Assembly (NCBI GenBank): GCA_035606355.1
Contig: DATNFO010000039.1
Span: forward strand, 103,807-167,806
DNA length: 64,000 nucleotides
From: Sulfopaludibacter sp035606355
Lineage (GTDB): Bacteria > Acidobacteriota > Terriglobia > Bryobacterales > Bryobacteraceae
Direction of reading: 5' to 3'
Shown here: positions 25,379 to 33,872 of the stretch, one piece after another
Position numbering within the stretch: position 1 is the first letter of the stretch
Layout of the letters: each line of letters opens with the position of its first letter
Program-made: the position numbers and the translations under genes
The notes under the pieces: model-generated
The model's database searches: none
Told to the model about the DNA's origin: nothing
Seen by the model: only the letters and a program-made list of their open reading frames with translations

Positions 25379-26709
25379 ACCAGATCAATACCAGTGAGGA
25401 GCAACTCCGCCGCGAGATCGAAGAGCTGAAGCGCCAGCTTGGCGAACAGCGGAAGCTCTCCGGCCATCCCGCCGAAACCAGGCGGCCCTCTTTCGGAACG
25501 CTGCTGACCGTCGTGCTGATCCTCGGCGCTCTCGCCGTCGCGGGATACTATTTCGGATACCTGCCGCGGCAGAAGCGCGAAGACGTGCTTGCCGCCGAAT
25601 CCAAATCCGGCAGCGCGGCGCTACCAGTGGTCAACGTGGAACCCGTCACTCGATCCTCGAACAAAGCCAACCTCGTGTTGCCGGGCAACATTCAGGCAGT
25701 CACCGAAGCGCCCGTCCTAGCCCGTGCCTCGGGTTACGTCAAGAAGCGCAACGTCGATATCGGCGATCGTGTGCAGGCCGGCCAGGTGCTCGCCGAAATC
25801 GAAGCGCCGGAAATCGAACAGCAAATCCGCCAGGCCACCGCCGCCGTTGACCAGGCGAACGCCGCCATCCAGCAGGCCGAAGCCAGTTTGCAGCAGGGCC
25901 GCAGCAACCTGCATCTGGCCGAAGTCACCAAAGATCGCTGGCAGAAACTCTCCGATAAAGGAGTGGTCTCGCGCCAGGAGAACGATACGTATCAGATGCA
26001 ATGGCAGGCGCAGCAGGCGAACGTGCAGGCGCTTGAAAAAGCGGTCGCCGCGGCACAAAGCAACGGCGCCGCCGCGCAAGCGAATGTGGCGCGCCTTAAA
26101 GACGTGCAAAGCTATCAGACTGTTCGCGCGCCCTTCGCCGGCGTCATCACACTGCGCAACGTGGACAATGGCGTTCTGGTAACCGAAGGCACTACCCTGC
26201 TCTTCCGCATCGCGCAGACCGGCCGGCTCCGCACGTACCTCAACGTTCCGCAGGCCGATGCCGGTGACATACACGTCGGGCAGAAGGCTACAGTGCAGGT
26301 GGCCGATCTCGGCGGACGCACGTTCCCCGGCACGGTGACGCGCACCGCCAGCTCGCTGGATCCCTCCAGCCGCACGCTCCTGGTGGAAGTACAGGTGGCG
26401 AATCCCGGCGGTGTGCTGTTGCCCGGCATGTATTCTCAAGTCGACTTAGCCGTGCCGCGCAAAGATCCGCCGCTGAGCATTCCCGGAGATACGCTGGTTA
26501 TCCGCGGCGATGGGACGCAGGTCGCCGTGGTGGCGAACGACGGCACGGTGCATTATCAGCGCATCGAGCTCGGCCGCGATTTCGGAGATCATCTGGAAGT
26601 GGTCCAGGGCCTTCGCGAAGGCCAGTGGCTCGCAGTCAATCCGAGCGACCAGGTGCGGGAAGGCGGCAAAGTAAAACCGCAGTTCTCGCAGAAAAATCAA
26701 AAACAATGA
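25375..26709 (+). CDS. RND efflux periplasmic adaptor (membrane fusion protein)
   Basis: A 444-aa adaptor linking the RND pump to its outer-membrane channel. The N-terminus has a short cytoplasmic coiled coil (LRREIEELKRQLGEQRK), then one helix (about 40-62). The lipoyl half-motif YVKKRNVDIGDRVQAGQVLAEIE follows, then a Gln/Ala-rich alpha-hairpin (about 145-235), the second lipoyl half and beta-barrel (VRAPFAGVITLRNVDNGVLV; FPGTVTRTASSLDPSSRT) and a membrane-proximal domain. The cytoplasmic coiled-coil extension is less usual for this family. ATGA overlaps on both sides indicate translational coupling. Confidence 0.95.
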   Translation: MNQINTSEEQLRREIEELKRQLGEQRKLSGHPAETRRPSFGTLLTVVLILGALAVAGYYFGYLPRQKREDVLAAESKSGSAALPVVNVEPVTRSSNKANLVLPGNIQAVTEAPVLARASGYVKKRNVDIGDRVQAGQVLAEIEAPEIEQQIRQATAAVDQANAAIQQAEASLQQGRSNLHLAEVTKDRWQKLSDKGVVSRQENDTYQMQWQAQQANVQALEKAVAAAQSNGAAAQANVARLKDVQSYQTVRAPFAGVITLRNVDNGVLVTEGTTLLFRIAQTGRLRTYLNVPQADAGDIHVGQKATVQVADLGGRTFPGTVTRTASSLDPSSRTLLVEVQVANPGGVLLPGMYSQVDLAVPRKDPPLSIPGDTLVIRGDGTQVAVVANDGTVHYQRIELGRDFGDHLEVVQGLREGQWLAVNPSDQVREGGKVKPQFSQKNQKQ

Positions 26710-28538
26710 AACGGGAATTTGGGATAGTCCGGGCCGCCGCGGCCGTGGGACTTGCGGCGCTCCTGGCATGGCCCGCCGCCGCTCAACAGGTGTCCTTCGA
26801 GAATTCGCAGCGTGTTCGCGATCTGCTGCGCGCCGGCACGATTTATCTTTCCCTGCGCGATGCGCTCTCTCTCGCCATTGAAAACAATCTGGACGTGGAG
26901 TTGCAGCGGTTCACGCTTCCCATGGGCGCCACGGAATTGCAGCGCGCGCAGGGCGGCGGCATCACCCGCGGCCTGAATTACACGCTGGCGGAAGTGCCGG
27001 CGGGTGTCGGCGGTCCGGTCAATCCGCTCACGGTCAATCGCGCTCCCAGCGGCAGCGTGACCAACGGGGCGACGGTCGCCAGCAATGCACTCGAGCTGGG
27101 AGTTCTCGCCGCGCCGCAAGTCAATCTCTCCGAACAGGGGACGGTTCCGCAGTCCGCCGGCACGCCGGTTCCGAGCTTCGACCCCGCGCTCGTCGGCCTG
27201 CTCAACTGGCAGCATCAGACCACGCCGCAAACCAATCCCGCGGCCTTTGGACAGAACGCGCTCGTCACCAGTGGCTTCAACGCCAATGCGGGCATCGTGC
27301 AGGGTTTCGCCAGCGGCGGCAGCGTGAATTTCAGCTTCAACAACTCGCATCAAAACGTGAACGCGTTTAACACGGCGTATAACCCGTTCACCGGATCGAG
27401 TCTCGGCTTTACCGCGACGCAGCCGCTGCTGCGAGGCTTCGGCATGGGACTGAATCGCCGCTTCATCCGCATCGCAAGAAACGAACAGAAGATCGCGAGC
27501 CTGCTGTTCCAGCAGCAACTGCTCGCCACCACCTACGGCGTCATTCGCCTTTATACGGATTTCGTTGCGCTCTACGAAGATGTCAAAGTCCGCCAGGAAA
27601 CGGTGACCTCCGCCGAGAGGCTTGTCAGCGATACGCAGGCGCAGGTGGATGAAGGCACGCTCGCTCCCGTGGAAGTGACGCGCGCGCGGGCTCAGTTATT
27701 TTCCGCGCGACAGGATCTCATCAACGCGCAAGGGCTCCTCGCCGAACAGGAAGCGATTCTGAAGAACGTGCTGACGCGCAGCCAGGACCAGGCGATTCGT
27801 TCGGCGCATGTGATCCCCACCGATCCGCTGAACATCCCGGCAAGCGACGAAGTCCGTCCCGAACAGGACCTCATAGCCGCCGCCGTCGCCAACCGGCCGG
27901 ATCTCGGTCAGGCTCGTGTGCAGGTTGAGAATTCACTCATCGGACTGGAGGGCGCGCGGAGCGCCACGAAGCCCGAATTGGACCTTGTGGGCGTGATGCA
28001 GAATAACGGCCTCGCCGGTCCGCTCACCGGTTTCGCCGCGGGCGCGACGGCGCCGGCTCTCAGCGGCGGTTACGCGGGAGCGCTCGGGCAGGTTCTCTCG
28101 CGCGATTATCCGACCTACGGAATCGGGCTGCAATTGACGCTGCCGTTGAAGAATCGCGTTGCGGAGAGCGACCTTGCGCGCGATGAAATCCAAACGAAGC
28201 AGTCGCAGATTCGCGTGCAACAGCTCCAGAACCAGGCCGCGCTCGAAGTGCAGGACGCTCTCATCGCCATGCGCCGCGCGCGCGCTACTTATGACGCGGC
28301 GGTGCAAGCGAGAAAGTTCCAACAGGAATCGCTCGAAGCCGAGCAGACCAAGTTCGAAGTAGGAGCCTCGACGGCGTTCTTCGTAGTGCAATACCAAACT
28401 TTGCTGGCGCAGGCCAAGAGCACCGAAGTAGCCGCGATGAGCTCCTACATGAAAGCCAGGGCCGCGCTTCAACGGGCCACAGGCTCCATTCTGGACGACA
28501 ACGGAATCAGCATCGACGCCGCCATCAAGGGCAAGTAA
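26706..28538 (+). CDS. TolC-family outer-membrane efflux protein (RND partner)
   Basis: Outer-membrane channel of 610 aa. The ATG at 26706 is used because the signal peptide (VGLAALLAWPAAAQQ) follows and the codon overlaps the adaptor stop. TolC-type features include LSLRDALSLAIENNLDVELQR, a beta-barrel region around 215-270 (GSVNFSFNN, SSLGFTATQPLLRGFG) and two long helical hairpins (about 290-400 and 500-610). The family-typical DLGQARVQVEN and IGLQLTLPLKNRVAE segments are also present. An insertion rich in Gly/Pro/Thr near 100-190 is longer than in E. coli TolC. Ends 10 bp from the converging small membrane gene. Confidence 0.95.
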   Translation: MKREFGIVRAAAAVGLAALLAWPAAAQQVSFENSQRVRDLLRAGTIYLSLRDALSLAIENNLDVELQRFTLPMGATELQRAQGGGITRGLNYTLAEVPAGVGGPVNPLTVNRAPSGSVTNGATVASNALELGVLAAPQVNLSEQGTVPQSAGTPVPSFDPALVGLLNWQHQTTPQTNPAAFGQNALVTSGFNANAGIVQGFASGGSVNFSFNNSHQNVNAFNTAYNPFTGSSLGFTATQPLLRGFGMGLNRRFIRIARNEQKIASLLFQQQLLATTYGVIRLYTDFVALYEDVKVRQETVTSAERLVSDTQAQVDEGTLAPVEVTRARAQLFSARQDLINAQGLLAEQEAILKNVLTRSQDQAIRSAHVIPTDPLNIPASDEVRPEQDLIAAAVANRPDLGQARVQVENSLIGLEGARSATKPELDLVGVMQNNGLAGPLTGFAAGATAPALSGGYAGALGQVLSRDYPTYGIGLQLTLPLKNRVAESDLARDEIQTKQSQIRVQQLQNQAALEVQDALIAMRRARATYDAAVQARKFQQESLEAEQTKFEVGASTAFFVVQYQTLLAQAKSTEVAAMSSYMKARAALQRATGSILDDNGISIDAAIKGK

Positions 28539-28548
28539 CGCCCCCGCT

Positions 28549-28719
28549 TTACGACGGATCTTTTTGACGCGTGCCCGTAACGCCCGTCACGATTCCGATA
28601 CCGATCAGTACGAGATCGCCCACCACAATCCAGCGTGGCGCTATGTGCATCATGCTGGCCCCAATCGAAAGGCCGATCACAACCACAAGAAAACCAATCA
28701 CATAAAGCGCGAAGGACAT
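28549..28719 (-). CDS. 56-aa two-helix membrane protein
   Basis: A short gene with strong support: the ATG at 28719 follows a near-ideal ribosome site (GGGAGGTAACGT). The product has two hydrophobic helices, about residues 4-24 (LYVIGFLVVVIGLSIG) and 29-47 (RWIVVGDLVLIGIGIVTG), with a polar tail TRQKDPS. It lies 55 bp downstream of the EmrB-like gene on the same strand and is probably the last gene of that efflux operon. No family recognised. It could be an efflux accessory protein, an inference from position only. Confidence 0.72.
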   Translation of the reverse strand: MSFALYVIGFLVVVIGLSIGASMMHIAPRWIVVGDLVLIGIGIVTGVTGTRQKDPS

Positions 28720-28774
28720 ACGTTACCTCCCTGGCGCGTATGTATGCACGTCAAGTACCGGACCCGGTTCGCCG

Positions 28775-30352
28775 CTAATGCATTCCAGCCGGAGCGTCGG
28801 ATGTTTTCGGCGGCTTGCGCATGATGAGGACGAACGGCACCAGGCACATCACCACCAGCGCGAGCACCGAAATAACGTCGATATACGCGAGCGTCGTTGC
28901 CTGCCCTTGCACCAGCCCGTAGATTTGCCCGTATGCCTGCTGCTTGGGGAACGGCTGCCCCTGACGCGCGAGATTGTTCGCCAGCCCTTGCGCCATCTGG
29001 TCGAAGTTGCGGCTGCCGATGGCGGTATGCGCGCTCATGTAGACCTGGTGTTTCTGGGCTTGCCGCGTGATCATGGTCGTCATCAGCGCGATCCCGATAC
29101 TGCCTCCGATGTTGCGGACGAAGCTGTTGATCGCCGACACCTGATTGTTGTTCTCGCGCGGCACGCCGACGTAGGCGAGCGTGGTGGATGGCAAAAAGAT
29201 GAAGGCGAGTCCCGCTGCCTGATAGGTGCGCAGCATGGCGGCGGTCCAGAAATCCATTTGCAGGCTTAGCGTGGTGACGATGTGATAGAGCGCGATGGCG
29301 GTGGCGGCGAACCCGAATGCCATCATGGCGCGCGGATCGATCTTGCCGACCAGCGTTCCGGCGATCGGCATCATCAGCAACATTGCTATACCGCCTCCCG
29401 CCAGCGCTTCACCCGATTTTTCCGCCGAGTACCCCATCAGCAGTTGCAGGAACTGCGGGATCACGACGGTGGTTCCAAACAGCACGATGCCGAGCACGAA
29501 GGTGAAGAACTCGGCCGTGGCGAAATTGCGGTTCTTAAACAGCCGTATATTGACGATGGGCTCGGGATGATACCACTCCCAGACGATCCACACGAAGAAC
29601 GCGTACACCCCGAGCACCATCATCACCGCGATCCACGTGGTTGAAAACCAGTCCTTCTCCTGACCTTTATCGAGCACGATCTGCAGCGACCCGATGGCCA
29701 GCACCAGCAGACTGAGCCCGATGTAATCCACGCGGATTTTTCCGCGCGCGCGCTCCGCTTTGAGGTACGGCGGATCCTCGATGAGCCTCTGCGTGAGCAG
29801 CAGGGAAATGATGCCGATAGGCACGTTGATATAGAAGATCCAGCGCCAACTGAAGTTGTCCGTAATCCAGCCGCCGAGCGTTGGACCGATCGCGGGCGCG
29901 ACAACCACCGCCATTCCGTACACCGCGAAAGCGATGCCGCGCTTGGCCGGTGGAAACGTGTCGGCGAGAATGGCCTGCTCGCTGGGCTGCAAACCGCCGC
30001 CGCCCGCGCCCTGCAGAATGCGCAGCATCACCAGGACTCCCAGGCTCGGCGCAAGTCCGCACAGAAAACTGCTGATGGTAAAAAGCGCCACGCAGCTCAT
30101 GTAGAAGCGCTTGCGTCCGATGATGCGAGAGATCCACGCGCTGATGGGCAGGATGATGGCGTTCGAAACCAGATAGCTGGTGAGCACCCAGGTGGCTTCT
30201 TCTTCGCTCGCCGATAGATTGCCGGCGATGTGCGGCAGCGAGACGTTGGCGATGGAAGTGTCCAGCACCTCCATGAAGGTCGCCAGCGTGACCGTCAACG
30301 CGATGGCCCACGGGTTGTAGCGCGGCCGTTCGTATGCGTGTTCGTCAGCCAT
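28775..30352 (-). CDS. DHA2-family MFS drug exporter (EmrB/QacA-like)
   Basis: Major facilitator of 525 aa with fourteen predicted helices. Early signatures are FMEVLDTSIANVSLPHIAGNL (helix 1, DHA2 motif), ATWVLTSYLVSNAIILP (helix 2) and GRKRFYMSC (motif A loop). The helix 4-5 region GGGGLQPSEQAILADTFP and a proline/glycine-rich motif C region also fit. The C-terminal cytoplasmic tail is short. It follows the EmrA-like adaptor by 9 bp and the TolC gene lies one further upstream, so a complete tripartite MFS pump is encoded. Exports hydrophobic toxic compounds in known members. Confidence 0.96.
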   Translation of the reverse strand: MADEHAYERPRYNPWAIALTVTLATFMEVLDTSIANVSLPHIAGNLSASEEEATWVLTSYLVSNAIILPISAWISRIIGRKRFYMSCVALFTISSFLCGLAPSLGVLVMLRILQGAGGGGLQPSEQAILADTFPPAKRGIAFAVYGMAVVVAPAIGPTLGGWITDNFSWRWIFYINVPIGIISLLLTQRLIEDPPYLKAERARGKIRVDYIGLSLLVLAIGSLQIVLDKGQEKDWFSTTWIAVMMVLGVYAFFVWIVWEWYHPEPIVNIRLFKNRNFATAEFFTFVLGIVLFGTTVVIPQFLQLLMGYSAEKSGEALAGGGIAMLLMMPIAGTLVGKIDPRAMMAFGFAATAIALYHIVTTLSLQMDFWTAAMLRTYQAAGLAFIFLPSTTLAYVGVPRENNNQVSAINSFVRNIGGSIGIALMTTMITRQAQKHQVYMSAHTAIGSRNFDQMAQGLANNLARQGQPFPKQQAYGQIYGLVQGQATTLAYIDVISVLALVVMCLVPFVLIMRKPPKTSDAPAGMH

Positions 30353-30361
30353 ACCGGTCCG

Positions 30362-31567
30362 CTACTTCAGCCAGATCTTCGGCTCGACGCTCATGCCCGG
30401 CCGCAGTTTGTCCAAACCTTGCTGGTTCTTATCGAAGCGCAGCCGCACGGGCATGCGCTGCACCACTTTGACGTAATTGCCGGTGGCGTTTTCCGGCGGC
30501 AGCAGACTGGTGACCGCGCCGGTGGATGCGGGCAGGCTTTCGACATAGCCGCTGAAATCGCGATCCAGAGCATCCACGCCGATGGTGGCGTGCAATCCCG
30601 GCCTGATGCGCTTGAGCTGCGTTTCTTTATAATTCGCCGTGACCCACAGGTCGCCGGTCTCGGCGATGAGAAACAGTTGCTGGCCCGGCTGCACCGTGGA
30701 CCCCACCTCAGCGCTGCGGCGCGACACGATTCCATCCGCCGGCGAGAGCACCTTCGTGTAGCTGAGGTTCAACAGCGCGCGATCCACTTGCACACGCGCG
30801 GCTTTGGCCTGCGCCTCGCGCGCCTGCACATTGGCGCGGCTGATGGCGAGTTGCTGCGGAGCGGTGGCGCTCGCCTGCGAGAGACGGCTCTCCGCCTGCG
30901 CAAGCTGCGCGCGGCGCTGATCCACGATTTTCGCGGCAGCCTCGGCTTGCGCGCGCGCCGCTTCCACGGTCGCGGCCTGTGCATTGGCGGTCGCCACGGC
31001 CTGATCGTACTGCTGCCTGGAGATTTCGTCTTTTTCGGCGAGCGAGCGATATCGCGCGACATCGGCCTGCGCCTTCGCGTTGCCCGCTTCGGCCTGCTTC
31101 ACCTGTGCCTGAGCGGCGGCCGAATCGCTCTGCGCGGAGGCGATGGCGGCGCGCGCATTCGCCACGTCCGCCTCCGTGCCCGTGATGTTCGTGCGGCTGG
31201 TGGTTTGCGTCAGCGGGACATTGGGATTCTGCGCCTGAATTTCGGCCTGTGCCTGACCCACCTGCGCACGAGCCTCTTCGAGCGACACCTGGTAATCGCG
31301 TGGATCGATCTCGACCAGCACCTGGCCCGCTTTCACGAACTGATTCTGCTCGGCGTGAACGGCAGTGATGGTGCCTTGAATGCGCGCGCTCACTCCGTCC
31401 AAGTGGCACTCCACCTGGGCATCGTCTGTCGATTCGTAAGTTTGCGAGTAATTCCAAAACCAGATGCCGCCGATCGCCAAAGCGATGCCCACGATGGCCA
31501 CAACGATCAACGCCCTCGCGCGGTTTTTCGGACGGTTCTCCGGCGGAATTTTCTTTGTCTCTTCCAT
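30362..31567 (-). CDS. EmrA/HlyD-family periplasmic adaptor
   Basis: A 401-aa adaptor: cytoplasmic N-terminus with KNRARALIVVAIVGIALAIG as the membrane anchor (about 16-36), then lipoyl half GTITAVHAEQNQFVKAGQVL. A long Ala/Gln-rich coiled-coil hairpin (about 90-230, many AQAQVKQAEAGNAKAQADVA-like heptads) follows. The second lipoyl half (LSPADGIVSRRSAEVGSTVQ) and the beta-barrel ending PKIWLK complete it. Intergenic gaps of 6 and 9 bp place it in the TetR-TolC-EmrA-EmrB operon. Confidence 0.95.
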   Translation of the reverse strand: MEETKKIPPENRPKNRARALIVVAIVGIALAIGGIWFWNYSQTYESTDDAQVECHLDGVSARIQGTITAVHAEQNQFVKAGQVLVEIDPRDYQVSLEEARAQVGQAQAEIQAQNPNVPLTQTTSRTNITGTEADVANARAAIASAQSDSAAAQAQVKQAEAGNAKAQADVARYRSLAEKDEISRQQYDQAVATANAQAATVEAARAQAEAAAKIVDQRRAQLAQAESRLSQASATAPQQLAISRANVQAREAQAKAARVQVDRALLNLSYTKVLSPADGIVSRRSAEVGSTVQPGQQLFLIAETGDLWVTANYKETQLKRIRPGLHATIGVDALDRDFSGYVESLPASTGAVTSLLPPENATGNYVKVVQRMPVRLRFDKNQQGLDKLRPGMSVEPKIWLK

Positions 31568-31573
31568 GCCTGC

Positions 31574-33118
31574 CTATCTTCCAAGAAACTGCTTGATGTT
31601 CTCGCCCGCCTGGCCCATCACGCGCGCCAGTGTGGCCTTTGCGAGATTGTGGGCGTAGAGCGCGGCAATGAGATCCTGTTCGGCGGCCGCGACGGCTTCC
31701 TGCGCCTGAACCACCTCGATGGTGTCCGCGACTCCAGCGGCAAAGCGATCACGCGCCTGCGTCAAGGTGTCACGGGCCAGATCGCGATTGCTTTGCGCCA
31801 CCTTGAGCTGATTTTCTGCGGAGGTGAGATCCAAAAACGCCGAGCGCACCTCGGCATCTATCCGGCCCCGCAGATCCTCGTATTCGGCTTTGCGCTGATC
31901 CAGCGCCGCTTGCGCCTGTTCCAGATCGCCCTGTATGCGGCCGCCCTGCCAGATGGGAAATCGCACTGCGCCGGTGACCGCGAAGGTGCCGTGCGAATTC
32001 GTCGGGTCCGTGCCGATAACTCCATAATCCGCGCTGACGCTCGCGGTCGGCAAACGTTCTTCGCGCGCAGCCTGATGCGCGATTTCGGCGGCGTGCACGG
32101 CGGATTGCGCGGCCTTCAAATCGGCACGATTGGCATAGGCGCGAAGCATCGCCTGTTCCTGCGTGATGCCGGTCAGCGGCGCATAGGGAATGGTGTCGCT
32201 CAAGGTGAAATCCTGCGCCGGCGGAAGGCCTATGAGGCGTCCAAACTGAATTTTCTGTTTGGCGAAATCGTTCTCCACGCTGGCCAGGCGCTCTTGATCG
32301 GTTTGCAATTCCACCTGGCTGCGCGTGACGTCGATGCGCGGAGCGACTCCGGCGGTGTGCCGGTCGACAGCCTGTTGATAGACGGCTTGCGCGGTGGTCA
32401 CCTGCGCGCGAACCGAATCGATGCGCGCGGACGAGGCGATCATCTGCAGATACGCTCCGGTGACGGCGAGCACCACCAGGTCGCGCGCGTCCTGCTGCGC
32501 GTATTGGGCGCTCTTGACGTTCTCGCGCGAGGCGCGATAGTTGTTCAGGCGCGTGAGATCGACGATGGATTGCGTGAGTCCCGCGCGCAGATCGAAGTAA
32601 TGGAAGGGTCCGATGACGGTGGGAAAGGCGGCGAGGCCCGGGGCATGCACGCTGGAAAAGCCGAGGGCCGCGAGATCGGTTTGCTGGTCGGTGGCGGTGA
32701 GCGCTCCTGAGATTTGCGGATAAAGGTTGGCGCGCTCGGTGCGCTCGATGCCTTGCAACTGGCGCACGGCGTGTTGAACGCCGAGCGGCCCCAGATTGTA
32801 TTGCAGGCCGCGGCGTACCGCTTCGTCGAGCGAAAGCGGCAGCGCGGCTCCGGGCGCCTGCGCCGAGGGAACGCTGCCCGCATACGCGCCCTGCACCTGC
32901 ACGGTGCTGTTCAGAATGTTGACGCTTTGCGCGCCCCCGGGAGCGGTGGTCTGCACGGTTGTGACGCTGCCGCTCTGGCCGGCGCGTCCGGAGAGCGAAG
33001 GCTGAATCGCTCGCGTGCCCGCGGGCACAGCTTCGGGCGGCGCCTGAGCGGACAGAACTCCGGCGAATGAGAGTCCGAAAATCACAATGAGCCCTTGCAC
33101 CCTGTTTACTCTCTGCAT
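31574..33118 (-). CDS. TolC-family outer-membrane efflux protein (MFS partner)
   Basis: Outer-membrane channel of 514 aa with a signal peptide (VIFGLSFAGVLSAQ), a variable N-terminal segment (about 30-90), then ALPLSLDEAVRRGLQYNLG where the first TolC domain starts. Coiled hairpins of the form AQAVYQQAVDRHTAGVAPRI and DRFAAGVADTIEVVQAQEAV are the two internal TolC repeats. The C-terminal LARVMGQAGENIKQFLGR is typical. Second gene of the TetR-led operon (9 bp after tetR-like, 6 bp before the adaptor). Confidence 0.95.
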   Translation of the reverse strand: MQRVNRVQGLIVIFGLSFAGVLSAQAPPEAVPAGTRAIQPSLSGRAGQSGSVTTVQTTAPGGAQSVNILNSTVQVQGAYAGSVPSAQAPGAALPLSLDEAVRRGLQYNLGPLGVQHAVRQLQGIERTERANLYPQISGALTATDQQTDLAALGFSSVHAPGLAAFPTVIGPFHYFDLRAGLTQSIVDLTRLNNYRASRENVKSAQYAQQDARDLVVLAVTGAYLQMIASSARIDSVRAQVTTAQAVYQQAVDRHTAGVAPRIDVTRSQVELQTDQERLASVENDFAKQKIQFGRLIGLPPAQDFTLSDTIPYAPLTGITQEQAMLRAYANRADLKAAQSAVHAAEIAHQAAREERLPTASVSADYGVIGTDPTNSHGTFAVTGAVRFPIWQGGRIQGDLEQAQAALDQRKAEYEDLRGRIDAEVRSAFLDLTSAENQLKVAQSNRDLARDTLTQARDRFAAGVADTIEVVQAQEAVAAAEQDLIAALYAHNLAKATLARVMGQAGENIKQFLGR

Positions 33119-33127
33119 CTTTCCTCT

Positions 33128-33736
33128 CTACTTCCCCGCTTTGACGGCCCCTATGCCGGACCACAACAGATCCACCGCGAAGCGCACTTCGTCTTTGGCC
33201 TGCAATTCCTTCCACCCCAGCAGGCGGCGCTCCATCAGGCCGCGCGCGACATCGAAGATTGTCGCCGCCACGGCACCGGCGGGCGCGCGCCGCAGTTCGC
33301 GCCTCGCCATCGCGGCTTCGACGATTTCCGCCATGGCCTGCATGTTCTCCCTGGCGGCTTTGCAGAGCTCTTTGCGGAGCTGTGTCTTTGTGAACATGCT
33401 GCCGTATTCGGCCAGATAGATGCGAAGGAAATCTTCGTTGGCCTTGCAATACTCCAGCCGTACAGTAAGGAACGCGGTGAGTTTGTCGCGGAAGCCGGCC
33501 TTGGCGTTCATGGCGGTAATGGCGCGCTCCGTCATTTCCCGCACGTCGCGCGCGAGGGCTCCGAGGTACAGGTCTTCCTTGGATTTGAAGTACAAGTACA
33601 GCGTCCCTTTGGCGATGCCGGCTTCTTCGGCGACATCATCCATGGAGGTTTTGGCGTACCCGAGCCGCGAGAATACGGTGCGCGCGGCGTCCAGGATAGC
33701 CTGGCGCTTGCGGACGCTGACTGACTGGTCAGTCAT
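33128..33736 (-). CDS. TetR/AcrR-family repressor of the adjacent MFS pump
   Basis: A 202-aa TetR-type regulator. The N-terminal helix-turn-helix is RKRQAILDAARTVFSRLGY followed by TSMDDVAEEAGIAKGTLYLYF, the canonical TetR DNA-binding segment; the rest is a helical ligand-binding domain. It heads the efflux operon (9 bp to TolC). The ATG at 33736 is the only standard start before the HTH, and the first codons lie inside a palindrome (33718-33735), so the operator overlaps its own translation start. Autoregulation is likely; the inducing ligand is unknown. Confidence 0.94.
   Translation of the reverse strand: MTDQSVSVRKRQAILDAARTVFSRLGYAKTSMDDVAEEAGIAKGTLYLYFKSKEDLYLGALARDVREMTERAITAMNAKAGFRDKLTAFLTVRLEYCKANEDFLRIYLAEYGSMFTKTQLRKELCKAARENMQAMAEIVEAAMARRELRRAPAGAVAATIFDVARGLMERRLLGWKELQAKDEVRFAVDLLWSGIGAVKAGK
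33718..33735. promoter_or_regulatory. TetR-type operator overlapping the repressor start codon
   Basis: Perfect 8-bp inverted arms TGACTGAC (33718-33725) and GTCAGTCA (33728-33735) around TG. The ATG of the repressor gene (33736-33734) overlaps the right arm, so the palindrome encodes the first residues MTDQSVS. The symmetry and length fit TetR-family operators. Binding would block initiation or early elongation of its operon. Confidence 0.72.
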
Positions 33737-33823
33737 ATTCCTTACGGTATCGAATTCAGGGCGGAAGTGTCAATCGGGCGGTGTGTGGGGGCACACGTGG
33801 CTACCGGTCGCGCTCCGCGCAAC

Positions 33824-33845
33824 CCGACAGGAAGACCCCTGTCGG
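33824..33845. repeat. Perfect 8-bp-stem hairpin in tetR/SBBP intergenic region
   Basis: CCGACAGG and CCTGTCGG arms separated by AAGACC. It lies between the divergent TetR gene and the SBBP gene (33737-33872). Could be a regulatory hairpin or an intergenic repeat unit; no T-tract follows, so it is not a classical terminator. Confidence 0.45.
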
Positions 33846-33872
33846 CACGGTGCCCGAGTTGCTCAGTTGTTC

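Noticed and set aside
30230..32710. 826-codon frame on the + strand over the EmrA/TolC genes
   Set aside because: Very long but Arg/His-rich and antisense to two well-recognised genes; a typical high-GC shadow.
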